Positions 43,673 to 53,148 of a stretch of DNA of 64,000 nucleotides are shown here, in pieces. The stretch comes from JBCBAP01 sp038532435 (lineage in GTDB: Bacteria; Pseudomonadota; Alphaproteobacteria; Rhodobacterales; Rhodobacteraceae): contig JBCBAP010000014.1 in the NCBI GenBank assembly GCA_038532435.1, positions 1-64,000 of the forward strand, written 5' to 3'. Below the pieces are notes generated by a model, which worked only from the letters and a program-made list of their open reading frames with translations, ran no database searches and was not told the DNA's origin. The position numbers were made by a program, and so were the translations under genes. Each line of letters begins with the position of its first letter. The stretch's first letter is position 1.

Positions 43673-44833
43673 ATGAGATTACTGTTGAAAGCGACGTCTA
43701 TACTCGCGCTGGGTGCCGTTGCCAGTTCTGCAAATGCCGCCTCATTCAAATATGTTCTGGATGGATGGTCAGACGGCGGTGTCTTGATCGGCGTCTTCCT
43801 TGCTGAAGATCTGAACAACGACGGTCAGATAAGTTCATTTGATGGCGAGGTGACCGGTTTCAGCGCAACCTACACAGGTGGTTCGGTGATACCTGTGAGT
43901 TCTTTCAGCTCTCTGGACGCCACGCCATTCTCGGCGTCTCCTGGGGATGATCTGCCGGCAAGCGGCCTCGTGTTCACACTGGATGGAACGGGTCGGTTGG
44001 GTGACGACCTCTTCGGTGAAGGTGAAGGTCTCTCCGTCTTCAATGACGAATTCTACCTCGCCGTTGGCCCTTCCACGTTCAACCAGTGCACAGGCGCTTT
44101 GGTTTGTGGGGGCATCTTCGATGTAGATGACCTTTTTGACCCCGGCGTCGTGACTGCTGACGCAACCGCCGCCCCTGACAGTATCGCCGCCGCGACCGAT
44201 CGTTCATCACCAAGCGGAGGATTTAGTGGGTTCCTGCCAGAGGCGTCGGCGCTGACGACGAACACTTCGCCCATCCCTGTTGCAGGTGAAGAGCTTGGCA
44301 CGCTCGACGGCGTGTTTGAATCTGCGCCGGTGCTACCTGATGAGATCGACGAAGATGGCGGATTTGTCTTCGATCTATCAGAGGTCCGCACCTTGCCCGG
44401 CGAGATCTTCTTTATCGATCCGGAGATTGCGACCGGGTACACCTACGAGGTTACAGGTGATCTCTTCTTCAGCATCAAGGCGCCGAGCCTTGATGCAGTC
44501 AAGGACGGGGACGGCCAGTATCTTCTCTCCTACGGGGCAGGCCTGACGAAGATCCTTGCGGCTGGTGAGACGTTCGAATTTGGCCCTGTCGGTGTGTCCA
44601 GCTTCACAATCACCGGTATCGACCCGGCGCTCATGCTCGACCCGACGGACGTGAACGACTTCGTGACAGGGGTCTCGCTCGTGACCGGTCTTGGCCTGCC
44701 GGGCACAATTACCCAAACGCCGATCACCACGGAGGTTGGCACGGTGCCCCTGCCCGCGAGCGGCGCACTGCTGCTCGGCGGTCTCGCTGGTGTTGCGTTC
44801 TTGCGGCGCCGCCGCGCAGCACCCCGTGGCTGA
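43673..44833 (+). CDS. VPLPA-CTERM surface protein
   Basis: A 386-aa exported protein of unknown role. A signal peptide (residues 1-23, ending ANAA) is followed by a Gly/Asp/Ser-rich beta-type body with a single CxxxxxCGG cysteine pair (NQCTGALVCGG). It ends in TVPLPASGALLLGGLAGVAFL then RRRR. This tripartite tail (VPLPA motif, hydrophobic helix, basic cluster) is the VPLPA-CTERM sorting signal, the Rhodobacterales relative of PEP-CTERM, processed by an exosortase. No exosortase is in the window. Start 43673 was chosen over 43652 because it begins directly at the signal peptide. The next gene begins inside its last codons. Confidence 0.85.
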   Translation: MRLLLKATSILALGAVASSANAASFKYVLDGWSDGGVLIGVFLAEDLNNDGQISSFDGEVTGFSATYTGGSVIPVSSFSSLDATPFSASPGDDLPASGLVFTLDGTGRLGDDLFGEGEGLSVFNDEFYLAVGPSTFNQCTGALVCGGIFDVDDLFDPGVVTADATAAPDSIAAATDRSSPSGGFSGFLPEASALTTNTSPIPVAGEELGTLDGVFESAPVLPDEIDEDGGFVFDLSEVRTLPGEIFFIDPEIATGYTYEVTGDLFFSIKAPSLDAVKDGDGQYLLSYGAGLTKILAAGETFEFGPVGVSSFTITGIDPALMLDPTDVNDFVTGVSLVTGLGLPGTITQTPITTEVGTVPLPASGALLLGGLAGVAFLRRRRAAPRG

Positions 44834-45434
44834 TGAAGGACTGAAACGGCGCCGTCTCGCGCGGTCGCTCTTGTCCTGCGTTGGCATCTGTTTTCTGGTC
44901 ATCGCGACCGCACCTGCGTTGGCGCAATCCGCGGCGGTCGAGAGCCTGGGCGCACGTCAGTGCGCTGATCTGACGAAGGCGCAAGAGGCCGATACAACGC
45001 TCTACGCGGCGTTCGGGGTCTGGATCGGCGGCTACCTCACGGCTGCGAACGCGTATGAGGATGACACGTTCGATCTGACACCATGGCAGACGATTGAGCT
45101 TGCGACGGCTCAGATTGCCGCCGCCTGCGGACGTCAACCGGATGCGACTATCGCTGCGGCGACCGCCAGCTACGTTCAGTATCTCAAGGCTGCACGGCTG
45201 GCTGAGCCGAGCCCCCTGATCCAGCTGAGGGCAGGCGACCGCGCGATGTTCATCTACCGTACCGTTCTGGAAGACATCAGGGCGCGGCTTCAGGCGGGAG
45301 GATCAGTGATTTCCGAGCCTGAGGGCGAATTTGGACCGACCTTCGGCGCAGCGCTCCTGAGGTATCAGCGGGAGAACGACCTGCCCGAGACCGGGCTGCC
45401 GGACACACCAACGCTGTTGAAGCTGATGCTATGA
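44826..45434 (+). CDS. Exported protein with peptidoglycan-binding-like C-terminus
   Basis: A 202-aa protein read from GTG 44826, overlapping the VPLPA gene's stop by 8 bp. Residues about 8-32 form a signal peptide (LLSCVGICFLVIATAPALAQ). The middle has two cysteines and helical character (YLTAANAYED, TAQIAAACGRQPDATIAAATASY), resembling small stress-type periplasmic proteins but without a firm family. The last about 30 residues (FGAALLRYQRENDLPETGLPD) match the PG_binding_1 pattern. The overlapping start suggests co-expression with the VPLPA protein. Longer frames starting at 44691 run antisense-like through the VPLPA tail and are rejected. Confidence 0.68.
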   Translation: MADEGLKRRRLARSLLSCVGICFLVIATAPALAQSAAVESLGARQCADLTKAQEADTTLYAAFGVWIGGYLTAANAYEDDTFDLTPWQTIELATAQIAAACGRQPDATIAAATASYVQYLKAARLAEPSPLIQLRAGDRAMFIYRTVLEDIRARLQAGGSVISEPEGEFGPTFGAALLRYQRENDLPETGLPDTPTLLKLML

Positions 45435-46146
45435 GACCTGCTTTTCTGGCAATCGCTTGATACTGCCACTACCGGCCAGGTTTGGCGTGTGTGGACAGAA
45501 CATCCTGTTCGGCCAATCCTGTATCGGCTGCTCACCCGGCCCAAACACCACTTTCGGTGAAAGTTCCAATGGCTGTGGAAGCCCCTTTGAACAGCCCGTT
45601 GAACTGTTTGAACGCCACCGTGACGGCAGACGCAGACCAACTGGCTGATGGCATCGACGGCGCGTGACGGGAGCACCCGTGTGCGGTCAGCACGGAAACG
45701 TGCCTCATCTCCATGGAGTTCAGGGTTTGTATGGCACTGGCGTTTCCCGGAGCGCCCGGCTGCATCCGAACGCGGGTCAAAACTGATCGACCGAGCGGTC
45801 CTGCCTTGGAGGCAACTCGATGGCACCGTCGCGTCCGAAGACACCGCCAGACGGATAACGGGATCGTTCGGCGAGGCATGCCTTGGCGTTTGAACCGTGA
45901 TCGACGCTCTCCGCTCAGCCCTCAAAGTCCAAACACCCGTCAGGGTCGAAAGCAACATGAGGACTCCAGTCAGTCCGTCAGAACGGCACATCGCCCAGCG
46001 CGCAGACCCTCCCGGAACGCGGCACCGTGCATCCCTCCGCAGCCATCAGCATGCCGCGCACGATCAACGGTCCAACCGAACTGTTGCCAGTGCGGGTCCT
46101 GCTGCCGTAAGCCCGGGAGCACCGATCCTCACCCAAGGCCCTTCCG
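45435..46146. other. 712-bp intergenic region, no gene recognised
   Basis: It lies between the PG-binding-like gene and kdsB. Frames on both strands reach 208 codons, but their translations are rich in Arg, Cys, His and Ser with no motif, typical of non-coding GC-rich DNA. The kdsB promoter should be near its right end. Confidence 0.5.
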
Positions 46147-46947
46147 ATGTCCGTGCTCATTGCTATCCCCGCCCGCTACGCCTCCTCCCGCTATCCGGGT
46201 AAGCCGCTCGTCGAATTGACGGGCGCAACGGGGGAGGCGCGGAGCCTCATCCGGCGCAGCTGGGAGGCGGCCCGAGCGGTGAAAGGAGATCATAGGGTCG
46301 TCGTGGCCACGGACGACGCGCGCATTGCAGAGCATGCGACCGCGTTCGGGGCCGAGGTGGTCATGACCTCGGAAGCTTGCCGAAATGGCACCGAACGCTG
46401 CGCTGACGTGCTGCGTGTAACCGGAGAGACTCCGGATATCGTCGTGAACCTCCAGGGCGATGCCCCGCTGACCCCTCCCTGGTTTGTCGAGGCGCTCGTG
46501 GATGCGGTGCAGGCGAACCCGGACGTTGCTGTCGCGACCCCCGTGCTGCGCTGCGATGCAGAGGCGCTGAACGGCTTTCTCGACGACCGCGCCGCGGGGC
46601 GGGTCGGTGGAACCACTGCGGTGTTCAATGCGCAGCGGGACGCGCTCTACTTTTCCAAGGAGGTGATCCCCTACACCGGGCGTCGCTTTGCCGATGGCGA
46701 CGACATCCCCGTCTTTCACCATGTGGGCGTCTATGCGTACCGGCCCGCGGCACTCGCGGACTATATGGGGTGGTCCGAGGGTCCGCTGGAACGGTGGGAG
46801 GGGCTTGAGCAGCTCCGCTTCATGGAGAACGGAACACCGGTGCGCTGCGTCGAGGTCGACGGCCAGGGTGCTGCGTTCTGGGAGCTCAACAATCCTGCAG
46901 ATGTGCCTCGGATCGAGGCGATCCTGAAGGCGCGCGGTCAGGTCTGA
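46147..46947 (+). CDS. kdsB: 3-deoxy-manno-octulosonate cytidylyltransferase
   Basis: Activates Kdo as CMP-Kdo for lipopolysaccharide or capsule linkers. The 266-aa product starts MSVLIAIPARYASSRYPGKPL, the nucleotide-binding signature, with VVATDDARI near residue 55, NLQGDAPL near 100 and a C-terminal ELNNPADV where enterobacterial KdsB has DVDTPEDL. Such variants are seen in capsule-type KpsU/KdsB paralogues. It heads a run of surface-polysaccharide genes, and its stop is 3 bp before the next gene, so they are likely co-transcribed. Confidence 0.9.
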   Translation: MSVLIAIPARYASSRYPGKPLVELTGATGEARSLIRRSWEAARAVKGDHRVVVATDDARIAEHATAFGAEVVMTSEACRNGTERCADVLRVTGETPDIVVNLQGDAPLTPPWFVEALVDAVQANPDVAVATPVLRCDAEALNGFLDDRAAGRVGGTTAVFNAQRDALYFSKEVIPYTGRRFADGDDIPVFHHVGVYAYRPAALADYMGWSEGPLERWEGLEQLRFMENGTPVRCVEVDGQGAAFWELNNPADVPRIEAILKARGQV

Positions 46948-46950
46948 CCG

Positions 46951-48225
46951 GTGGCGGAGCACCTGACGGTCGTGGTGCTCAACTGGCGCAGGCCGGGGCT
47001 GATCGACCGGGCGCTGCGCTCCCTCGCCCGACAGACCGATCCGCACTTTGACGTTGTCGTAGTGAGCGATCTGTCGGAACCACCGATAGAGTGGGCGCAC
47101 CGCGTCACATGGTGTGTGACCGACCAGCCCGGAGTTGCCCGCGCGCGCACGCTGGCGCTCAGCCGAGCAACCGGGGATCTGATCGCCTTCCTGGACGATG
47201 ACGCCGTGGCGCATCCGGGCTGGATCGCGGCATTGCGGGCCGCGCTGAGGCCAGGAGACGTCGCCATCGGCGGACCTGTTCTCGGCCCCGACGGGGTCCG
47301 CCCGCTCTGGTCTGAAACCTTCGTTGACCGGTGTGGTGAGGAGGGATCAGAGAGACCCGGTGCCGTGCACAAGCTGAACGGAACCAACATGATGATCCGT
47401 CGGGATGCTGTCGAAGCTGTGGGAGGCTTCGACCCCGGCTTCGACTACTTTCACGATGACACGGACATGGTCCTGCGCCTCGCCCCATTGGGCGGGATCG
47501 GCTGGGCGACCGATGCGATCGTGCAGCACGGGGTTGCGGCCAACGCGGTGCGGGACCGGCTTGGCGTGCCCACAGCCATGACCCCCCTGATGCGAAGCAC
47601 GGCAAGGTTGATCGCGAAACACGCGCCCGAGAATGAGGAAGCGCTTGACCGCTTTCGTACCCGGCAGCGCGGCCGGATCCGGCGGGCCTACATGTTCGGA
47701 GAGCTCAGCGAGCAAACCGTGCGGCGGCTTGAGATAGAGCTCGACGCACCCGTGGTTTTCAACGAGTCTGCGCCAAAACCGGTGCCCCCGCCCAGGCCAG
47801 GCACGCCGCTCCCTTTTGGTGCAACCGCGCCGCAGGGGACGATCGTGATCGTGCCGGATCTGGTGAGCCGAGCGCGGGCGCGCACCCTTGCTGATACCCT
47901 ATCCACGCGATGGGACGTGCGGCTCATCGAGCTGCGGTTCAGCCCCCGGTCGCTCAGGGTCGGGCTGACCAAAGAGGGGTGGTGGCACCATCTTGGCGGC
48001 GTCTATGGCCGCCCGCGCGCGCGCTTTCGCTGGCGCCGGGCCGTCGCGCAGGAGCTCGGGCGGATGGGCCGGGAGCGCCCGGTTGACCATCTGATCCTGT
48101 GCCGGTTCGGCACGTGCTGGCAAGTGGATCCCGGCCCTTCACCGTTTCGTGCAAAAAGACAAAAATTACCTGATCCGGAAGGATATTTTCAGGCTATACT
48201 CAGCACCGCGGATCGTCGGCCGTGA
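46951..48225 (+). CDS. Family 2 glycosyltransferase with extra C-terminal region
   Basis: A 424-aa GT-A enzyme starting at GTG 46951. The nucleotide-sugar fold is shown by LTVVVLNWRRPGLIDRAL at the N-terminus, the metal motif AFLDDDAV (DxD-like) near residue 88, and KLNGTNMMIRRDAVEAVGGFD (quoted in part) near 145. The domain up to about 230 is standard. About 190 further residues, including a Pro-rich linker (PKPVPPPRPGTPLPF), have no recognised motif and contain many Arg/Trp. The donor and acceptor are unknown; the locus context suggests a surface glycan. Confidence 0.85.
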   Translation: MAEHLTVVVLNWRRPGLIDRALRSLARQTDPHFDVVVVSDLSEPPIEWAHRVTWCVTDQPGVARARTLALSRATGDLIAFLDDDAVAHPGWIAALRAALRPGDVAIGGPVLGPDGVRPLWSETFVDRCGEEGSERPGAVHKLNGTNMMIRRDAVEAVGGFDPGFDYFHDDTDMVLRLAPLGGIGWATDAIVQHGVAANAVRDRLGVPTAMTPLMRSTARLIAKHAPENEEALDRFRTRQRGRIRRAYMFGELSEQTVRRLEIELDAPVVFNESAPKPVPPPRPGTPLPFGATAPQGTIVIVPDLVSRARARTLADTLSTRWDVRLIELRFSPRSLRVGLTKEGWWHHLGGVYGRPRARFRWRRAVAQELGRMGRERPVDHLILCRFGTCWQVDPGPSPFRAKRQKLPDPEGYFQAILSTADRRP

Positions 48226-48260
48226 CCCCTTTGGGGACCGTCCGGAACCCTAACGCTTCA

Positions 48261-48289
48261 TTGATTCGCCATAATCTTCCGGTTATGTC
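48261..48289 (+). promoter_or_regulatory. Putative promoter of galU
   Basis: TTGATT (48261-48266), a 17-bp spacer and TATGTC (48284-48289) lie 31 bp before the GTG start, in an AT-richer gap. Confidence 0.35.
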
Positions 48290-48319
48290 ACGGCGTCACA
48301 CATCCCTGGGGGCTTTATT

Positions 48320-49213
48320 GTGCGCAAAGTAACGAAGGCTGTCTTCCCCGTTGCGGGGCTCGGAACGCGATTCCTGCCAGCAACCAAATCAATCCCGAAG
48401 GAAATCATGACGTTGGTCGACCGGCCGTTGATCCAGTATGCGATCGACGAGGCCCGGGACGCCGGCATCACCGAGTTCATCTTCGTCACTGCACGGGGCA
48501 AGGCCGCGCTGGAAGACTATTTCGACGGCGCGCCAGAGCTCGAAAAGACCCTCCAGCGGAAGAACAAGACGGCGCTCCTCAATGAGCTGAAGCGGACCGA
48601 CATGGATTCGGGTGCGATCGCCTATGTGCGCCAGCGTGAGGCGCTTGGCCTCGGCCACGCGGTGTGGTGCGCCCGCCGCCTGATCGCACCGGACGAGCCT
48701 TTCGCAGTGCTGCTCCCCGACGACGTGATCCAGGGCGAGGTGTCCTGCCTTGGCGAGATGGTGAAGGCCCACGAGCAGACCGGCGGCAACGTGGTCGCGG
48801 CGATGGAAGTGCCCCACAAGAATGTCAGCGCCTATGGTGTCCTCGACATCGAGGAGGACATGGGCAAGCTCCTCAAGGTCAAGGGCATGGTCGAGAAACC
48901 ACCCCTCGATGAAGCGCCGTCGAACTTCGCCGTCATCGGACGGTACATTCTCACGCCGAAGGTGCTGCAGGCGCTCAACACGCTCAAGAGCGGCGCGGGT
49001 GGGGAGATCCAGCTCACCGACGCGATTGCCGCCCAGCTCAACAGCGAGGAGGGCGTCTACGGCTTGCGCTTCGCCGGGCAACGGTTCGATTGCGGTTCCA
49101 AGGCCGGATACCTGCAGGCGACCGTGGCCTTCGGGCTTGAGCGGGAGGATCTGGCAGAGGAGTTCCGGGATTTCCTCGGCGGGATCGTCAGCACGCAGGC
49201 CGCCGCTGAGTGA
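48320..49213 (+). CDS. galU: UTP-glucose-1-phosphate uridylyltransferase
   Basis: Makes UDP-glucose for glycan synthesis. The 297-aa product starts at GTG 48320 after a GGGGG tract. Signature FPVAGLGTRFLPATKSIPKE is at residues about 9-28; LPDDVIQGE near 133, GMVEKPP near 192 and the substrate block RFDCGSKAGYLQ near 257 are intact. It sits between two glycosyltransferase genes. Confidence 0.96.
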   Translation: MRKVTKAVFPVAGLGTRFLPATKSIPKEIMTLVDRPLIQYAIDEARDAGITEFIFVTARGKAALEDYFDGAPELEKTLQRKNKTALLNELKRTDMDSGAIAYVRQREALGLGHAVWCARRLIAPDEPFAVLLPDDVIQGEVSCLGEMVKAHEQTGGNVVAAMEVPHKNVSAYGVLDIEEDMGKLLKVKGMVEKPPLDEAPSNFAVIGRYILTPKVLQALNTLKSGAGGEIQLTDAIAAQLNSEEGVYGLRFAGQRFDCGSKAGYLQATVAFGLEREDLAEEFRDFLGGIVSTQAAAE

Positions 49214-49232
49214 TCTGCGCGCCGAGGGGGCG

Positions 49233-50405
49233 GTGTGTCGCCCCCGGGTGCTCGACATCAGCCGCACCCTGTCGCGCCTGTCGGTACCAGCACCGACGGG
49301 CATAGACCGGGTCGAGGCGGCGTACATCATCGAGTTCATCGACCGGCAGGGCGGTCTGGGGCTTGCCCAGACCGCGCGCAGTGCGGGTCTGTTCGACGCG
49401 GACGCGCTCGCGCGGCTCCGGGCGGGCGGGCGCGACGCGCTCGACCTGCGGGCCCGGGTGGAGCCCTGGCGAGACCGGACCCGGCGCGGTGTCGAAGCCG
49501 CGGTCAGACAGCACGCGCTGCGCTGGGCCCCCCGAGAGGGGATCGCGCGGCTGTTGAGGGAGACCTGTCCGGACGGGTTTGCGTACCTCAACGTCGGTCA
49601 CACGGCGCTCGACCGTGGCGTGCTGGAGGCGGTCGCGGATGCAGGAGGGCGGTCGCTCGTGATGGTCCACGACGTGATCCCCCTCGATCATCCGGAGTTC
49701 ACCCGCCCCGCCCCGCGGGAACGATTCACCGAGGCCATGCGCGCCGTGAGCGGGCGGGCCGATCGGGTGCTTTACATCTCCCGCACAAGCAGGGAGCGGG
49801 CGGAGCGGTGGTTCACTGGGTTCGGGCGGGTGCCGGAGGGGGTCGTGGCGGCGCCCGGGGTCATGCCGATGCCCGACGCCCAGAGGGATGAACCTCCAAT
49901 CGTCTGCGCCATCGGGACGCTGGAGCCGCGGAAGAACATCGGCTTTCTGCTCGATCTGTGGGACCGGATGGGGGCGGAGGCGCCGGAACTGCATCTGATC
50001 GGCAGGCGCGGCTGGAACATCGACGCGCTGGCCCGAAGGCTGGACGCGAAACCCGCGCGCATTGTTGAGCATGGGGCGGTGTCCGATGAGGTCGCGCAGG
50101 AGGTGTTGCGGCGCAGCAGCGCACTGCTCTTTCCGAGCCTCGCCGAGGGGTACGGCCTGCCCGTGGCAGAGGCGCTGCAGTCGGGAATCCCGGTGATCTG
50201 CAACGACTTGCCCGAGTTACGGGAACACTTCGACGGTTACGCAATGTTCAAGTCAGTGAGCGATTCGACAGGCTGGATCGGCGAAATCTTGCGTATTTGT
50301 GTCAAAACAGATGAGTTAAACCCATCCGACGTTAGGGAAACCCGAAGATTTACCCCGCAAAGATGGCGTGACCACTTTGAAATGGTAAACGATCAATTAA
50401 CGTAG
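49233..50405 (+). CDS. GT-B (family 4-like) glycosyltransferase
   Basis: A 390-aa retaining-type glycosyltransferase. GTG 49233 has GAGGGGG immediately upstream; the frame continues far 5' inside galU, where it is not coding. Marks are VMVHDVIPLDHPEFTRPAP (about residue 148), AIGTLEPRKNIGFLLDLW (about 227) and the donor-site motif FPSLAEGYGLPVAEALQSG (about 300), in which E-x7-E is intact. Its early phrase SRLSVPAPTGIDRVE is shared with mannosyl/fucosyl-type enzymes of polysaccharide loci. The sequence becomes more AT-rich toward its end and into the next gap. Confidence 0.88.
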   Translation: MCRPRVLDISRTLSRLSVPAPTGIDRVEAAYIIEFIDRQGGLGLAQTARSAGLFDADALARLRAGGRDALDLRARVEPWRDRTRRGVEAAVRQHALRWAPREGIARLLRETCPDGFAYLNVGHTALDRGVLEAVADAGGRSLVMVHDVIPLDHPEFTRPAPRERFTEAMRAVSGRADRVLYISRTSRERAERWFTGFGRVPEGVVAAPGVMPMPDAQRDEPPIVCAIGTLEPRKNIGFLLDLWDRMGAEAPELHLIGRRGWNIDALARRLDAKPARIVEHGAVSDEVAQEVLRRSSALLFPSLAEGYGLPVAEALQSGIPVICNDLPELREHFDGYAMFKSVSDSTGWIGEILRICVKTDELNPSDVRETRRFTPQRWRDHFEMVNDQLT

Positions 50406-50433
50406 ACCCAAAAAGATCGGGATCGGGGACAGT

Positions 50434-51447
50434 GTGCTGGGGGTTCTGAAACGGCTTAGGTTGCGCCTGCGACGCAGGCGGCTCCAACTGCGGGCGCTTC
50501 GCAAGCTCGCGGAGCTGTCGGTTCGTCAGGACCGCACCGCCGACACCTCCCCGGAAGACATCCTGCTCTTTGCTACCGTGCGCAACGAAGCGGACCGGTT
50601 GCCCTACTTTTTCGACTACTACCGGCGGCTCGGCGTGGATCGCTTCTTCTTCGTCGACAACGGATCGGATGACGGCACGCGGGAGTGGTTGGAGGCGCAG
50701 CCGGATACCTCCGTGTGGACCACAAAGGCGAGCTACAAACGGGCGCGGTTCGGATGCGACTGGATCAACGGTCTGCTGGCGCGTCACGGGCGAGGGCACT
50801 GGGTGCTCGTCGTCGATGTGGACGAGTTTCTGGTCTATCCTCATTCGGACGTGCGGCCCCTGCGGGCGCTCACTGAATGGCTTGACGCTTCCGCAGTGAA
50901 ATCCTTCGCAGCAATGCTGGTGGATATGTATTCCACACGGCCCATCGAGGAGGCTCGATACACGCCCGGGCAGAACCCGTTCGAGGTGCTCGATCACTTC
51001 GATTCCGGCAACTACTCGATCAAGCGAGACTGGACGCACGACGGTTTGTGGATCCAGGGCGGGCCGCGTATGCGGGTTTTGTTTGACGAGTCACCCGATC
51101 AGGCGCCCGCTCTGAATAAAATTCCGCTCGTTAAATGGTCCCGCGGCACCGTATACTTAAGCTCTACTCACAGTTTACTGCCCCGAGGTCTCAATCGCGT
51201 TTACGATGAGTGGGGTGGGGAAAAGCCGTCCGGATGCCTTCTTCACGCCAAGTTTCTGAACCTTTTGACCGATAAAGCTGAGGAAGAAATGCTGCGGCGC
51301 CAACATTATGCTGGCAGTCGCGAATACATTGCGTATCGTGCAAGACTGGGGCAGGGGCGATCCCTCCAAAACGAATGGTCTGTCCGGTATCGCGGATGGC
51401 GACAACTAGAACAGCTGGGCCTCATGTCGTCCGGCGGGTGGATTTAG
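50434..51447 (+). CDS. Glycosyltransferase family 2/92-type
   Basis: A 337-aa enzyme starting at GTG 50434. After a basic N-terminal helix (LKRLRLRLRRRRLQLRAL), the GT-A core reads LFATVRNEADRLPYFFDYY (about residue 45), FFVDNGSDDGT (about 71) and the metal motif VVDVDEFLVYP (about 127). A CLLHAKFLNLL block lies near 268. This pattern fits the 'glycosyltransferase family 92 / DUF-type family 2' class common in alphaproteobacterial EPS loci. Three bases separate it from the next gene. Confidence 0.85.
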   Translation: MLGVLKRLRLRLRRRRLQLRALRKLAELSVRQDRTADTSPEDILLFATVRNEADRLPYFFDYYRRLGVDRFFFVDNGSDDGTREWLEAQPDTSVWTTKASYKRARFGCDWINGLLARHGRGHWVLVVDVDEFLVYPHSDVRPLRALTEWLDASAVKSFAAMLVDMYSTRPIEEARYTPGQNPFEVLDHFDSGNYSIKRDWTHDGLWIQGGPRMRVLFDESPDQAPALNKIPLVKWSRGTVYLSSTHSLLPRGLNRVYDEWGGEKPSGCLLHAKFLNLLTDKAEEEMLRRQHYAGSREYIAYRARLGQGRSLQNEWSVRYRGWRQLEQLGLMSSGGWI

Positions 51448-51450
51448 GGG

Positions 51451-53148
51451 ATGGCCAGGCGTATGTTGGGCATCTGCATCATGGCACACAGCCGACTTTA
51501 CAGGGTCGGCGAGTTGGCGGAGCACTTCGCAGAACGGGGATGTGCGGTTTCCGTGCACGTGGACACGTGCGCGAATGATCGGGACTTTGCGACGCTCAAG
51601 GCGCGGCTCGCACCGCTCTCGGACCGGGTGATCCTGGCCAGCCGGCGGCGATGCCCCTGGGGCTCCTTCGCGCTTGCAACAACCGCGGTCGATGCCTCTC
51701 AGGAGCTGGCAGAGACGTTTCCCGAGATCACGCATGTTTCCCTGGTCAGCGGGTCCTGCCTGCCGATCCGTCCCGTCGAGGATCTGCAGGCCCATCTTGC
51801 GGCCCATCCGGACACGGATTTCGTGGAGTCAAAGCGGTTTGCCGAGGATGACTGGATCCAGGATGGACTGCGGGAGGAGCGGTTCACGCTATACTTCCCG
51901 TTCAACTGGGCCAAGCAGCGCAGACTGTTCGACGCGGGCGTCGAGGTACAGCGCGCCCTCCGGATCAAGCGTCGCATTCCGGCGCATCTTGACCCATCTG
52001 TCGGCTCCCAATGGTGGACCCTCTCGCGGGAGACGCTACGGCGCATCGCGCAGGACCCGATGCGGGGGGAGACCGACAGGTTCTTCCGCCATGCCTGGAT
52101 TGCCGACGAAAGCTATGTGCAGACGCTCGTTCGAAACCATGCACGGCGGTGGGTCGACACCTCCCAGACGCTGACGGCGTTCGATCCTCAGGGCAAGCCG
52201 TTCGTCTTCTACGATGATCATGCGCAATTGCTGGAGGCGTCGGACAAGTTTTTCGCCCGGAAGGTTTGGCATGGGGCCCACGGTCTCTACGACCGGTACC
52301 TGCGGGGGGTCGTGCCCCTTGCCGTCGCACGACGGGACCAGTCGGAGGATCTCGACACCGTGATCGCCGCTGCGCGCAAACAACGCTGCGACGGGCGGCA
52401 GGGTCTGGTGATGCAGAGCCGGTGCCCGGTGCCCGGTTTCTGGCGCCTGCCGATGACCGCGCGGGACTATCTGGTTCTCGACGGGTTTGAAGCGGTGTTC
52501 CCGGACATCCGGCGCTGGCAGGAGGCGTCGGGCATGGACCGGGCGCACGGACACCTCTTTGCTCGCGACAAGGTGGAATTTGCTGGCGGCAAGGAGACGG
52601 CCCCGGGGGGGCTCACCAACTCCGTCGCCATCCGCGACTGGAACCCAGAACAGTTCCTGCGCAACCTGCTGTGGTCCGCGCGGGAGGACCGGCAGAGCTT
52701 CCTCTTCGATGAGGCGGATGCGCCTGACATGCTGGAGCCCATCGCATGGGATCCCAACGCGCGGGTGGTTGCGATCACCGGGGCCTGGGCGCTGAACCTG
52801 CACCGCAAGATCGGTGAGCCGGCGGCAGAAGTGCGGGCCCGCGCGCTCGCCCTGCGCGCGGCAGAAGCAGAGAAGATTGCGATCCTGCGCGGGAAGTATG
52901 CCCGGGCACGGGTCACGTTCCGAACCCTCGCGGAGGTTCTGCAGGATCCGGAGCGTGCGCTCGATCCGATCCGCGCCGCTCTCGGTGCCGATCTTGCCGG
53001 ACCGGTGCCCGTGCCAGCTGTGGCGCGCAGGCTCGATCAGGTACTTGAGGACATGCGCGCCGTCGGACTGCCCGCGGAGACCATCGGGCCCATCACTGCA
53101 CCGGAGCTGCCCAAGGTCGTTCCTCTGCGCAGCCAGAGCCGCCGTTGA
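51451..53148 (+). CDS. Core-2/I-branching (GT14-type) glycosyltransferase with C-terminal extension
   Basis: A 565-aa enzyme related to beta-1,6-N-acetylglucosaminyltransferases. Visible are the N-terminal LGICIMAHSRLYRVGELAEH, HVSLVSGSCLPIRPVEDL near residue 95, a conserved FVESKRFAEDDW block, and HLDPSVGSQWWTLSRET near residue 178 holding the acidic/aromatic acceptor site. The second half (about residues 290-565) is an added region found in bacterial members (FWRLPMTARDYLVLDGF) of unknown role. Its TGA overlaps the TTG start of the sulfotransferase gene, so the two are coupled. Confidence 0.85.
   Translation: MARRMLGICIMAHSRLYRVGELAEHFAERGCAVSVHVDTCANDRDFATLKARLAPLSDRVILASRRRCPWGSFALATTAVDASQELAETFPEITHVSLVSGSCLPIRPVEDLQAHLAAHPDTDFVESKRFAEDDWIQDGLREERFTLYFPFNWAKQRRLFDAGVEVQRALRIKRRIPAHLDPSVGSQWWTLSRETLRRIAQDPMRGETDRFFRHAWIADESYVQTLVRNHARRWVDTSQTLTAFDPQGKPFVFYDDHAQLLEASDKFFARKVWHGAHGLYDRYLRGVVPLAVARRDQSEDLDTVIAAARKQRCDGRQGLVMQSRCPVPGFWRLPMTARDYLVLDGFEAVFPDIRRWQEASGMDRAHGHLFARDKVEFAGGKETAPGGLTNSVAIRDWNPEQFLRNLLWSAREDRQSFLFDEADAPDMLEPIAWDPNARVVAITGAWALNLHRKIGEPAAEVRARALALRAAEAEKIAILRGKYARARVTFRTLAEVLQDPERALDPIRAALGADLAGPVPVPAVARRLDQVLEDMRAVGLPAETIGPITAPELPKVVPLRSQSRR

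Noticed and set aside
45365..45991. 208-codon minus-strand frame before kdsB
   Set aside because: Residues are Arg/Ser/Cys/His-rich with no motif, and it overlaps the end of a supported plus-strand gene.
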